Positions 8,089 to 16,182 of a DNA stretch of 46,032 nt are shown here, piece by piece. Made by a program: the position numbers and the translations under genes. Source of the stretch: Clostridiales bacterium (GTDB lineage: Bacteria > Bacillota > Clostridia > Christensenellales > UBA3700); the NCBI GenBank assembly GCA_014799575.1, contig JAAVHS010000020.1, forward strand, positions 57,846 to 103,877. The letters run 5' to 3'. The notes beneath the pieces were generated by a model. That model was not told the origin of the DNA. It did not search any database and saw only the letters and a list, made by a program, of their open reading frames with translations. Each line of letters starts with the position of its first letter. The first letter of the stretch is position 1.

Positions 8089-8215
8089 AAAGTATACATT
8101 TCCTGACCGAAGAATTTCGACATTGAGAAGTCAAAATTCGCGATAATTAGACATATATATCATAACATATCATAATTTTTTATTCAAGTGCTTTCAGTCA
8201 GGAAATGTATACTTT
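8089..8215. repeat. Invertible-promoter cassette 1 (19-bp inverted repeats)
   Basis: Left repeat AAAGTATACATTTCCTGAC is at 8089-8107 and its perfect reverse complement at 8197-8215; 89 bp lie between them. The enclosed DNA contains a 17-bp-spaced promoter pointing at the giant surface gene. The surrounding 194 bp (8061-8254) recurs at 41148-41341 with 187 identical positions, no gaps and no change in either repeat. The right repeat is part of a 26-bp near-perfect palindrome (8197-8222) centred on GTATAC; the outer half of the left site is degenerate. A dyad ATTTCGAC-N8-GTCAAAAT also lies inside the segment. An adjacent serine recombinase makes site-specific inversion the best explanation; paired operators are the alternative. 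Confidence 0.8.
8148..8176 (+). promoter_or_regulatory. Promoter inside invertible segment 1
   Basis: TAGACA at 8148-8153 and CATAAT at 8171-8176 have a 17-bp spacer, each matching consensus at five of six positions. Start would be near 8183, giving a 72-nt leader that includes the palindrome at 8197-8222 as a 9-bp RNA hairpin and an SD (GAGG) before ATG 8255. If inverted, it would read toward the recombinase gene. Confidence 0.7.
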
Positions 8216-8254
8216 TCCTGACTAAGCCTGAAAACGGTAAAAATCGAGGTAAAA

Positions 8255-11200
8255 ATGGATATACGAAAAAAGAAAATAAAAGGTATTTTTGTCTTATCTA
8301 TACTGATTATTATAATAAGTCTATGCTTGGCGATGGCTATACCGAGCGTGTCTTTTAGCGATTTGAGCGAGGTAGCGCAAGCCGACGCGGTAAAGGCAGG
8401 CGCATCGTCCGTACTCAATCTCAACGAAGAGGGCGTAGCGCAAGACTACTTTTCAAATGTAATTACAGGCAAGCAAAACGAGTACATATATTTCGGAAGA
8501 AACGTTACGTCTACTACTGCCAATGCGCCGGGGGCAAACAATGATAAGCACACTGGCGCGATAAAGTGGAGAGTACTTTCCACGGATAGCGGATACAGTA
8601 GCGGAAATTGGCTACTGTGGGCGGACTATCAATTGGGAAGTATGTCATATAATTTTTCTTACACAAATGTCAACGACGCATATTATAGTACAAGTTTAAT
8701 AAGGGCGACGCTCAACGGCGGAAATAGTTATAGTGGAAGCAACGCTACAAAGACTGAAATATTGGTGGATAATTCATATCTCAATAATATATTCTCAGAT
8801 ATTGAAAGGTTAAGCGTAACGACGGCGAGCAGTTATGATACAAAACTTTGGGGATATCAAACGACATCGCATCCAAATTATAAGACTACGGGAATAGTGG
8901 GAAACGGAGACGGACAGTATACTACGGCAAACATAAGCGCTATGAATAATTTGGCGGGTGATTCGGTAACGATAAGTATGGTCGGCACTTCTTCAAATCG
9001 AGGCGTAACAGAAACGATATCGGCGGGCGATAGTTTGTTTTTGTTGGATTATTACGATATTAACAACACAGCGTACGGATTTGGCGATAGCGGAACGACG
9101 TACGCAAGTAAAGTAGCGTCGTCAGCAGGTATTAGTTGGTCGTCGAGTTCGGCAGGATATCCGGGCTATAATGATGATATGTCTTTAACATCGGAATATC
9201 TTAAATTTTCTGGTGAAATAGCTAGCTATTATTGGCTTCGTCCAGCCGGTCGAGAAGGACTCATTTACGCAGATGCGTTAGTCGTGAGCAATCGCGGTAG
9301 TGTTGCTCTCGATGCTGTAAATACTCCACTCGGGGTTCGTCCGGCTTTTAATTTCACTCCTTCAAACATAATTTATGCGACAGCTTCGTCAGTTTCGTCC
9401 AATAATTCTACTTTTTCATCTGTAAGTACTATTTCATCTTCGGACGGAAAACCTGCGTATAAAATTTACTTAAAAACAAGCGATTACAAAAATTACAATG
9501 AAAGCGCAAATTCGGCTGACGCTCCGAAAATTTCCACTGCAGGTGGAAAAATTACCGTAACAAAATCGGGACAAAGCGGTAGCGCAATAATTTTGCTCGC
9601 GGACAAATCAGGCAACGGCGCGGTAGCGTATCAGGCGACGTCATCGTTTGATAGCAACGGAGTAGCCTCGGCAACTTTGCCAAGCGGCGTAAAAGCAAGC
9701 GATTATAATATAACTGTTCTATTCGCAGACAACGTAATGGGTGACGAATACGCTGAGAATATCAAGGGTAGTTTCACCTACTCCGGACTTGAAGAGCCTG
9801 AAAATATATCTGTAGTCTACAACGGCGAAGTATGGGATTCCTTGACAAACGTATCTGCGGAACAAAAGGAGTGGTACGATTCTTCTAAAATGGAAGTTAC
9901 CTTTCCCTCAAACGTCAAAGACGCGGGTACTTATAAGGTGACAGTTACAATTACAAGCGACGATGAGTTTGTCGGTACGCCTAGCGAAGGCGAGAGTGAG
10001 AAAATAAGGATTATAGACTTTACAATAGAGCAGAAAGAAATAGCGGTAAAAATATCTGAGGACAACAAGAGCATAAGTGAGACGACAGGAGTATGCTCAA
10101 AAGACCTAGGGACAGAGCGAGCGCCGACATTGGAAATATCTTATTCAAAGAACGGCGTGACGTGTGACCCAGACGTCTATCCGACGAATGCGGGAACGTA
10201 CGTGGCGACAGTCAAGATTACCAACGATATCGGCAAGAAAAACTATAAGTTGAAATCTCCGTATACAAGCGAGTTCACAATAGATAAGCGAGAAGTAAGC
10301 AAGCCGACTATATCCAATGAAAATAGACCGTATAAAGGTAGCAATTACGAAATCGACTTGGCGAATTGGGCGCCTGACGACGTAGAAATCTCCGTGTCTA
10401 GCGGAATGACGTATTCTAAGGAAGATAAAAAGGTCTATGCAAAAGACGCGAAGACATATACTATCTCATATTGGTTGAAAGATACAGACAATACAAAGTG
10501 GAAGGGTACGGCTGACGATACGGAGCCGGATTCTTTGACAGTAGTCATTACCCCCGCTACGTTGACGGTGGAGTTCCATTCGGACGCGTGGTCTTGGAAT
10601 AGCGGGGAAGAAAAGACGGTATACATCACGGATAATAGAAAGAGCGACGATGACGTATTGACGTATAGAGTATACGTTGGAACAGTGCAAATAGACGCGT
10701 CAAAAGTCGCGCAAGACAGCGACAACAAAAAGAGGACGAATATTACCATACCTTCGCAATTCGCAGGAGAATATAAGTTGAAAGTCGAGTTGACAAACAG
10801 CAACTATTCTTTCACGCCTGATGAGCATGATTTCAGCGTTGCGGACAGAATAGTCGCAGTCAACGCAAGCAATATCGTATGGAAGTATCTCAACAACGGC
10901 GTAGAAACTACGTTGCCGTCGTGGGACGCAGATACGAGATTTGAAGTGCCTTACAATGGCAAAGAGTATAGATTCAGCGCGTCTATAAGCGGAGTGGATG
11001 AAGATATTACGCTTACTTACGCAAATCAGACAGGCACGAATGCGGGCGACAACTATTCAACGACAGTAAACCTTAATTCTAGCGTAAAATTGAGTAATAC
11101 GAGTTTTACGCTCAAATGGAAGATAAACAAAGCGAAGTACAAGTTATCCAGCGTAGTATGGGAGTTGTACCAAAACGAAGTCGTATCGACAAGCGACGTA

Positions 11201-13837
11201 TTCAACGGCATATACTATGAAATAAAATTGTCTAATTTGCCGGCAACGTTATCGGTGACGTATAGCGGTAATAGACAGAGAAATGCAAATAGTGGCTATA
11301 CTGCAAGGGTAACGCAGATTACCAATAGCGATCCCAACTATGAAGACCCCAAGACGGGTGATGCCAACGCTTCTACGTATGAGTACAACGGCGGGCAAGT
11401 CTTTCCGTGGACAAAGACTTGGGAAATAAAGAAGCAAGGCATTACGCTGTCATGGCAATCCAAGTTGGAGACGGACAAGAATGGCAAAATCTTTGAATAC
11501 TTTGAAGTCAGCGGAGAGCACGCAAACAAGATAGATACCGACGGATATCTGTATTACAAAGAAGACGATTACTCTAGCGTAAGCGGGGCAATCGGTCAGC
11601 CGATAGAATTTACGGAAATAGTAGTGCAGTCGCCGATAATAGTGTCTTTTTGGGTAGTTGCGACGCTTACAACGGATTATGCTATCAACTATGAGATTAC
11701 CGCTAACAAAGAGAAGTTTTTCAGTATAGGTTCGGACAAGATAGAAGTAGCGGTAGAACTCAATGGGGGAAACTATACGTATACGTACGACGGCAACAAG
11801 CACGGAGAGGAACTCACTTTGTCTGACAATACTTTGAGCGTAAACGATTTGCTTGAAGTCAAGTATTACAAGAACGAGGACGGACAAGAAGTAGAACTAG
11901 ACGGCGCGCCGATAGATAGCGGAAACTATAAGATTATATTGGCATTAAAGAGCGCGTATCAGCGAGATTACGATTTGGTAAGAACTCAAATCACTTTTGA
12001 GATACAAAAAATAAAGATAACGGCGGTATGGGATACAAGTGAAGAGATACCTGTCTTGTCTAATCTTGACGACGCTTTGAAATCCATTATAGATTATATC
12101 TACTGTGATGTAGAAGGCAATCCACTTGAAGACTTGACGTCGCTTGAAGAGGGCACGTACACAGTGACGGCAAGAATAAAGAACGATTATGCAAGAAATT
12201 ACGTTTTCGTAGATGAGGGAGGGCACGTTTTAGCAAACGTGACTGCGACGGAAAAGGCTTTCGAGATTGAAGCGAAAGAACCTGAAAATCCACAAGAGCC
12301 GACCACGCCTGTCGACCCGTCTACGCCCGAAGAGCCGACCACTCCCGTCGACCCGACAAATCCGCAAGACCCAAGTGAACCGCAACAGTCTTTTGATTTA
12401 ACCGAGTTCCTCAAAGAGAATTGGCAACCTATAGTGACCTTAATTTGCATAATATTGATTATTATCTTTATGAGCAAGGGAATAGGTTACGCAGGAAAGA
12501 GAAAGAAGATAAAGAAGACGATAGAGAAGAAGTATAGCGGAGCATATTATGCGGTTGGCGGAACAGGTTTGTTCGGTTTGACGTACACGAATTGGACAGT
12601 AATCGCTTGCATAATGTTGGGTGTGACGGTGCTAGCGTTTGTCTTTATGCTATTGGAGAAGAGAACGCTGAACAAAGCGGAAGAGGAATTGGAAGACGCA
12701 AAAGACGAGTACGCGAAGAACCAAAAGGAAGCGGAAAACAAGCAAATGCAGATGATGCTCATGGGAATGATGGGCGGAAATGCAAACGGACAAGGCTTTG
12801 CGTATCAGCAACCTGCCTTAGGAGCAGAGGATATACGCGGAATAGTAGCGGATACTATGAATAATATGTTGCCGAATATGACGCAATACTTACCTCAACC
12901 CACCGCGAGCAACAATGACGAACTAATGCGCAAACTCGAAGAGCAAAACGAGGAAAATGAAAAACGTATAGAAAAGATGATAAAGAAACTTGCCGAACAG
13001 CAATCTGCAGAAAGGGAAGTTGCGTCAGCCAATGTAAATGACGAAACGCTCAGCGATTTGAAAGAAAGTATAAAGGAAATGCAAAAGCAAATTAAGAACG
13101 TAGTAAATCAACCTGCGACGAGTAACGAAACTATCCTCAAAGTCGTCGAAAAGACGGAACACAACGACGAGACCATCAAGCAACTTCTTAAGAATCAAGA
13201 GACTTTGATGGAAAAGATACTTGAACTTTCCAACAATAGACCTACCGAACCGCAAGTGGTGGAAAAGATTGTCGAGAAGGAAGTCAAAGTCGAAGTGCCT
13301 GTCGAGGTCGAAAAAGTCGTTGAAAAGGTTGTGGAAAAGGAAGTCGTCAAGGAAGTGCCGATAGAGGTAGAGAAAGTCGTCGAGAAGATAGTTGAAATTC
13401 CTGCGGCGAAACCCGCTCCAAAGGCGAAAGCGCCCGCGAAAAGACTTACGCTTGACGAAGCGTACGCAAAACTTTCCGACAAGCAAAAGAAGATATTTGA
13501 CACCCTCAAAGCCTATGCAATGAGCAAAGATAAGTGCAAAGAGAAGAAGTCGACGTATTTCATTGTGCTTGGACAATCTACGGTCAATCCGCTCGTCAAA
13601 TTGACGATAAAGAAGAATACGACGGTTGCGCTTTTCAAAATGGAAGACGAATACTTTAAAGACATTCGACGCAATGCGGGTAGCGACGGTACGAAAGTTA
13701 AGGTCAAAGAAAGCGAAGTAGTAGTCGGCGACAATCAGGCTTTGGCGACGGCAAAAGATATGATTGATTTGCGCGAAGACCAAATCGAGAGATACAACGA
13801 CTATTTGAAAGAGCAGCGCTCTTTCAAGAAGAAGTAA
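8255..13837 (+). CDS. Giant membrane-anchored surface protein (DUF6273-like head, Ig-like repeats)
   Basis: An 1860-aa protein. Residues 1-32 form a signal peptide or anchor. About residues 70-370 resemble the DUF6273 type: an I-K-W-R-V-L-S start, a Y-Y-W-L-R-P-A-G motif and a terminal G-V-R-P-A-F. Residues 500-1340 hold many Ig/MBG-like beta repeats, with recurring D-A-G-T-Y-x-V-T-V and Y-N-G-x-x-Y elements. A Pro/Thr/Glu-rich spacer (about 1345-1375) precedes a membrane segment near 1390-1408, a lysine-rich loop, and one or two more hydrophobic segments (1435-1467). Then come coiled coil, valine/glutamate/lysine repeats (about 1665-1715) and a basic 130-aa C-terminal domain. It looks like a long extracellular stalk joined to a large probably cytosolic tail. 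Adhesin or surface sensor is inference. Its promoter lies in a putative invertible segment. A paralogue starts at 41342. Confidence 0.9.
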   Translation: MDIRKKKIKGIFVLSILIIIISLCLAMAIPSVSFSDLSEVAQADAVKAGASSVLNLNEEGVAQDYFSNVITGKQNEYIYFGRNVTSTTANAPGANNDKHTGAIKWRVLSTDSGYSSGNWLLWADYQLGSMSYNFSYTNVNDAYYSTSLIRATLNGGNSYSGSNATKTEILVDNSYLNNIFSDIERLSVTTASSYDTKLWGYQTTSHPNYKTTGIVGNGDGQYTTANISAMNNLAGDSVTISMVGTSSNRGVTETISAGDSLFLLDYYDINNTAYGFGDSGTTYASKVASSAGISWSSSSAGYPGYNDDMSLTSEYLKFSGEIASYYWLRPAGREGLIYADALVVSNRGSVALDAVNTPLGVRPAFNFTPSNIIYATASSVSSNNSTFSSVSTISSSDGKPAYKIYLKTSDYKNYNESANSADAPKISTAGGKITVTKSGQSGSAIILLADKSGNGAVAYQATSSFDSNGVASATLPSGVKASDYNITVLFADNVMGDEYAENIKGSFTYSGLEEPENISVVYNGEVWDSLTNVSAEQKEWYDSSKMEVTFPSNVKDAGTYKVTVTITSDDEFVGTPSEGESEKIRIIDFTIEQKEIAVKISEDNKSISETTGVCSKDLGTERAPTLEISYSKNGVTCDPDVYPTNAGTYVATVKITNDIGKKNYKLKSPYTSEFTIDKREVSKPTISNENRPYKGSNYEIDLANWAPDDVEISVSSGMTYSKEDKKVYAKDAKTYTISYWLKDTDNTKWKGTADDTEPDSLTVVITPATLTVEFHSDAWSWNSGEEKTVYITDNRKSDDDVLTYRVYVGTVQIDASKVAQDSDNKKRTNITIPSQFAGEYKLKVELTNSNYSFTPDEHDFSVADRIVAVNASNIVWKYLNNGVETTLPSWDADTRFEVPYNGKEYRFSASISGVDEDITLTYANQTGTNAGDNYSTTVNLNSSVKLSNTSFTLKWKINKAKYKLSSVVWELYQNEVVSTSDVFNGIYYEIKLSNLPATLSVTYSGNRQRNANSGYTARVTQITNSDPNYEDPKTGDANASTYEYNGGQVFPWTKTWEIKKQGITLSWQSKLETDKNGKIFEYFEVSGEHANKIDTDGYLYYKEDDYSSVSGAIGQPIEFTEIVVQSPIIVSFWVVATLTTDYAINYEITANKEKFFSIGSDKIEVAVELNGGNYTYTYDGNKHGEELTLSDNTLSVNDLLEVKYYKNEDGQEVELDGAPIDSGNYKIILALKSAYQRDYDLVRTQITFEIQKIKITAVWDTSEEIPVLSNLDDALKSIIDYIYCDVEGNPLEDLTSLEEGTYTVTARIKNDYARNYVFVDEGGHVLANVTATEKAFEIEAKEPENPQEPTTPVDPSTPEEPTTPVDPTNPQDPSEPQQSFDLTEFLKENWQPIVTLICIILIIIFMSKGIGYAGKRKKIKKTIEKKYSGAYYAVGGTGLFGLTYTNWTVIACIMLGVTVLAFVFMLLEKRTLNKAEEELEDAKDEYAKNQKEAENKQMQMMLMGMMGGNANGQGFAYQQPALGAEDIRGIVADTMNNMLPNMTQYLPQPTASNNDELMRKLEEQNEENEKRIEKMIKKLAEQQSAEREVASANVNDETLSDLKESIKEMQKQIKNVVNQPATSNETILKVVEKTEHNDETIKQLLKNQETLMEKILELSNNRPTEPQVVEKIVEKEVKVEVPVEVEKVVEKVVEKEVVKEVPIEVEKVVEKIVEIPAAKPAPKAKAPAKRLTLDEAYAKLSDKQKKIFDTLKAYAMSKDKCKEKKSTYFIVLGQSTVNPLVKLTIKKNTTVALFKMEDEYFKDIRRNAGSDGTKVKVKESEVVVGDNQALATAKDMIDLREDQIERYNDYLKEQRSFKKK
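13274..13392 (+). repeat. 119-bp exact repeat shared by the two giant genes (copy 1)
   Basis: This stretch, coding for valine-glutamate-lysine repeats, is identical base for base to 45914-46032 at the window end, although the proteins differ strongly elsewhere. It suggests recent gene conversion or strong constraint. Confidence 0.95.
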
Positions 13838-14000
13838 GAGGCAGACCGCATATATCGGCGCGCCTTCCGATTGATCGAAAGATAGCCGTCGCTCACCGTG
13901 TACGGAAAGTACACTGGGTGGCTCGGGCTACTTCCGCTAAAACGAAAATCACACCAATCTCTGCGGTCTTATGAGGCTTTTTCGAGCGGATATCTATTAC
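13838..14000. other. Structured non-coding flank of repeat copy A
   Basis: No gene is seen. The sequence is rich in dyads: AGACCGCA just after the stop pairs with TGCGGTCT near 13964, ATCGG pairs with CCGAT near 13857-13874, and GTGTAC-GGAAA-GTACAC forms a hairpin at about 13898-13914. A related GTAC-N5-GTAC hairpin flanks repeat copy B (near 30450) and another is in the pyrG terminator. It may be the outer part of the repeat element. Confidence 0.5.
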
Positions 14001-14198
14001 CACTCTCCGCACTCGCCACTACTTTGTTCAAATGGTTAATTTCAATAGAATTACCCAAGTCCAAAGGCGGTTAGAGTGTTTGCGATTTATGTGCCTTTAT
14101 AGTTTTGGGTTTAGAAAATTATCGTTTACTATCTTACCCTCGCTACAAAATATTCGTGCACTAAATGCAAATACTCTTACACCGCCAAAACCCTCAAA
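14001..14198 (-). repeat. Dispersed structured repeat, copy A
   Basis: This segment is the reverse complement of 30203-30401 with about six differences (about 97% identity, one small indel). Read on the minus strand, it contains a long imperfect stem: GGCGGT, AGAGT, TTTGC and TTTAGTGC elements near its start pair with GCACATAAA, GCAAA, ACTCT and ACCGCC further on, across a loop of about 60 nt. All frames contain stops. It could be a MITE-like element or a structured RNA. It belongs to no family I recognise. Confidence 0.85.
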
Positions 14199-14243
14199 CC
14201 AATCAAATGCCGCAGGCTTTCCGTGTTTTTTTCTAATTAGGTA

Positions 14244-14272
14244 TTCACTTTTCAAAACAAGTATGCTATACT
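14244..14272 (+). promoter_or_regulatory. Promoter of the hydrolase gene
   Basis: TTCACT (14244-14249), a 17-bp spacer and TATACT (14267-14272), with TG placed as an extended -10 element. The predicted leader is about 14 nt and holds an AGGA ribosome-binding site. Confidence 0.65.
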
Positions 14273-14292
14273 ATTTGCATAGGAAAATTATT

Positions 14293-15369
14293 ATGAAGAA
14301 GTACAGACGATTTTTAGGATTTATGATATTCGTAATATACGGATTGTTGGCAGTCACAATAGTATTGCCTATGGTTGCCACAATATGTATTTGCAAGTTT
14401 GCTTTCGGCAAAAGAGTGGGCAAGGCTAAGAAGCATATGGTCTTGGAAGAGTTCCCCGAAATGATTACGCATCCCGTCAATTTTAAGAGCGGAAAGAATA
14501 ATCTCGCAGGTTTCTTTGCCGTCGGCAAGGACGTTGCTGTCGAGGACTACAAGGCGGTAATGATTGTCGCGCACGGAATAGGATGTTCGAGAGCGAGTTA
14601 CCTCAATCGCTACGACTATTTTGCAAGGAAAGGCTATATCGTGTTTGCATACGATTGTACGGGCACTTGCGAGAGCGAGGGCGACGGTATTTTGGGACTT
14701 TGCCAATCGCAGTTGGATTTGGATTGCGCGATAAAATACGTCAGCGGTATCGAAGAGTTGAAGGGATACAAGATTCTCGTGTACGGACACAGCTGGGGTG
14801 GCTACGCGGCTGCGACGGAACTCAACAGCAAGACGGCGCAAAAACTTACGGCTGTAGCTTCGATTTCAGGCTTTGACGATATTTGGGGTACGGCAAAGCA
14901 CCAAATGACGAAATACGCCACGAAAATGGTAGTATTGACAAAGCCTTGGATTTATTTCTATTATATCCTACTTTACGGCAAACGCGCCTTGTACAAGGGC
15001 ATTGACGGAGTAAGTAATTTCCACGGTCCTGTACTCGTAATGCACAGCAAGGACGACCCGACAGTTCCTTATCCATGTTCGGTCGCTATTCATCAAAAGA
15101 AGAACAAAAATCCGCAGGCCAAGTTCGTCATTTACGAAGACAGAGGGCATACGATTTCAAGACCCAAAGAAGTCGAACAAGAAATCAAGAGATTGCACAA
15201 GGGCAAGAAGTCGCAAATCGCCATGGGCAATACGAATATCTTCGAGCATAATGTCAACACAGGTTATGAGTATTGCGACAAGTCTTTGGTATATGCGACC
15301 GACTACGAATTCTTGGAAAGCGTAAACGATTTCTTTGAAGAGGCCTTGGCTACGGCTAACGCGCAATGA
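14293..15369 (+). CDS. Membrane-anchored alpha/beta hydrolase
   Basis: A 358-aa protein with an N-terminal membrane segment (about residues 10-35) and an alpha/beta-hydrolase fold. The catalytic set is visible: oxyanion-side H-G-I-G near residue 97, nucleophile Ser167 in G-H-S-W-G-G, an acidic residue in H-S-K-D-D-P-T-V-P, and histidine in R-G-H-T-I-S. Esterase, thioesterase or peptidase activity cannot be told apart from sequence. ATG 14293 is chosen because it follows the promoter and AGGA; the longer in-frame extension upstream runs through the dispersed repeat. The stop overlaps the next ATG by 4 bp (ATGA), coupling it to a phosphopantetheinyl transferase. Confidence 0.88.
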   Translation: MKKYRRFLGFMIFVIYGLLAVTIVLPMVATICICKFAFGKRVGKAKKHMVLEEFPEMITHPVNFKSGKNNLAGFFAVGKDVAVEDYKAVMIVAHGIGCSRASYLNRYDYFARKGYIVFAYDCTGTCESEGDGILGLCQSQLDLDCAIKYVSGIEELKGYKILVYGHSWGGYAAATELNSKTAQKLTAVASISGFDDIWGTAKHQMTKYATKMVVLTKPWIYFYYILLYGKRALYKGIDGVSNFHGPVLVMHSKDDPTVPYPCSVAIHQKKNKNPQAKFVIYEDRGHTISRPKEVEQEIKRLHKGKKSQIAMGNTNIFEHNVNTGYEYCDKSLVYATDYEFLESVNDFFEEALATANAQ

Positions 15370-15818
15370 AGATTTATTTTTGCGAAGATTGCGTAGATAT
15401 TCAAAAGGCAAAAGAGGGAATACTCAAAAGGCATTTTCCTTGCGACGATATCTCGATTGAGTATTTGCCAAGCGGTCAACCCCTACTCACAAAAGACGGC
15501 GAGCAGTCGGGGTACGTATCTATTTCACATACCGAAAATACGCTAGTAATGGCGTTTGCCGACAATCCCGTCGGGATAGACATTGAGCGCAAAAGTCGTA
15601 AAGTATCATCTAAGGTATGCGAGAGCATCGAGGAGTGGACAAGGAGAGAGGCTTACGGCAAGTATTTGGGCGTAGGTATCAACAAAGAGGTCTTATCCGC
15701 GCAGTTGCCCGATAAAAAAATCAATACGTTTTATCAAGGCGAATACGTTGTCAGCGTCTGTGGCGAAGAGTATAACGAAGGCATCGAAACATTGATTGAC
15801 AACGCATCTTTCGAGTGA
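15366..15818 (+). CDS. 4'-phosphopantetheinyl transferase (Sfp-like, compact)
   Basis: A 150-aa enzyme expected to move phosphopantetheine from CoA to the serine of a carrier protein. Signature elements are present in order: P-S-G-Q-P-L-L, S-I-S-H-T, V-G-I-D-I-E with the magnesium-binding acidic residues, and W-T-R-R-E-A-Y-G-K-Y. It is shorter than the 220-aa Sfp type and nearer to the compact single-lobe enzymes. It overlaps the hydrolase stop, and the acyl carrier protein gene follows 46 bp later, so that carrier is the obvious substrate. Confidence 0.9.
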   Translation: MKIYFCEDCVDIQKAKEGILKRHFPCDDISIEYLPSGQPLLTKDGEQSGYVSISHTENTLVMAFADNPVGIDIERKSRKVSSKVCESIEEWTRREAYGKYLGVGINKEVLSAQLPDKKINTFYQGEYVVSVCGEEYNEGIETLIDNASFE

Positions 15819-15824
15819 TATAAT
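15796..15824 (+). promoter_or_regulatory. Consensus promoter for the ACP gene
   Basis: TTGACA (15796-15801), a 17-bp spacer and TATAAT (15819-15824): both hexamers match consensus exactly. The -35 and spacer lie inside the last codons of the transferase gene. The expected start near 15831 allows strong independent expression of the carrier protein. Confidence 0.85.
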
Positions 15825-15864
15825 TATAGAGTATTAAGCTGAATTGCTAAACGAGGAGGATATC

Positions 15865-16092
15865 ATGGTACTTGAAAAATTGAGTAAAATTATCGCCGAA
15901 CAACTCGGTATGGAGCAAAGCAAAATTACTAATACGACTTCGCTTAAAGAAGATTTGCAAGCAGATTCTCTCGACGTCGTAGAAATTATTATGGCAATCG
16001 AAGACGAATTCGGTATTCAAGTCGACGACAACGACGCGCTCGCTTTCAAGACTGTCGGAGAAGTTGTAAGTTATATCGAGAAGAACCTATAA
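15865..16092 (+). CDS. acpP: Acyl carrier protein
   Basis: A 75-aa acidic four-helix carrier protein. The phosphopantetheine attachment site is Ser35 in A-D-S-L-D, followed by the typical V-V-E-I-I-M-A-I-E-D-E-F-G-I helix. ATG 15865 is chosen for the strong CGAGGAGG 6 bp upstream; an earlier in-frame ATG adds seven residues and has no good binding site. Fatty-acid synthesis is the default role, but no fab genes are nearby, so a dedicated role with the neighbouring hydrolase and transferase is possible. It has its own perfect promoter and ends at a terminator. Confidence 0.94.
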   Translation: MVLEKLSKIIAEQLGMEQSKITNTTSLKEDLQADSLDVVEIIMAIEDEFGIQVDDNDALAFKTVGEVVSYIEKNL

Positions 16093-16120
16093 TAAAGTAA
16101 ATCAGTGTTGAGTAATCAAA

Positions 16121-16157
16121 AAGAGATATGAGGAAATTCATATCTCTTATTTTTTTA
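16121..16157 (+). terminator. Intrinsic terminator after acpP
   Basis: AAGAGATATGA pairs perfectly with TCATATCTCTT (11 bp, 6-nt loop), then ATTTTTTTATT. It separates acpP from the convergent leu operon. Confidence 0.92.
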
Positions 16158-16182
16158 TTAGTATGAGGGTATGGGCGGTGTG

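Noticed and set aside
13283..13395. CRISPR-like or tandem repeat array in the giant gene
   Set aside because: The periodic sequence is in-frame coding for valine/glutamate/lysine repeats, with no spacer structure.
14032..14292. N-terminal extension of the hydrolase ORF
   Set aside because: It runs through the dispersed repeat and upstream of the promoter at 14244-14272; a normal membrane-anchor start with AGGA is at 14293.
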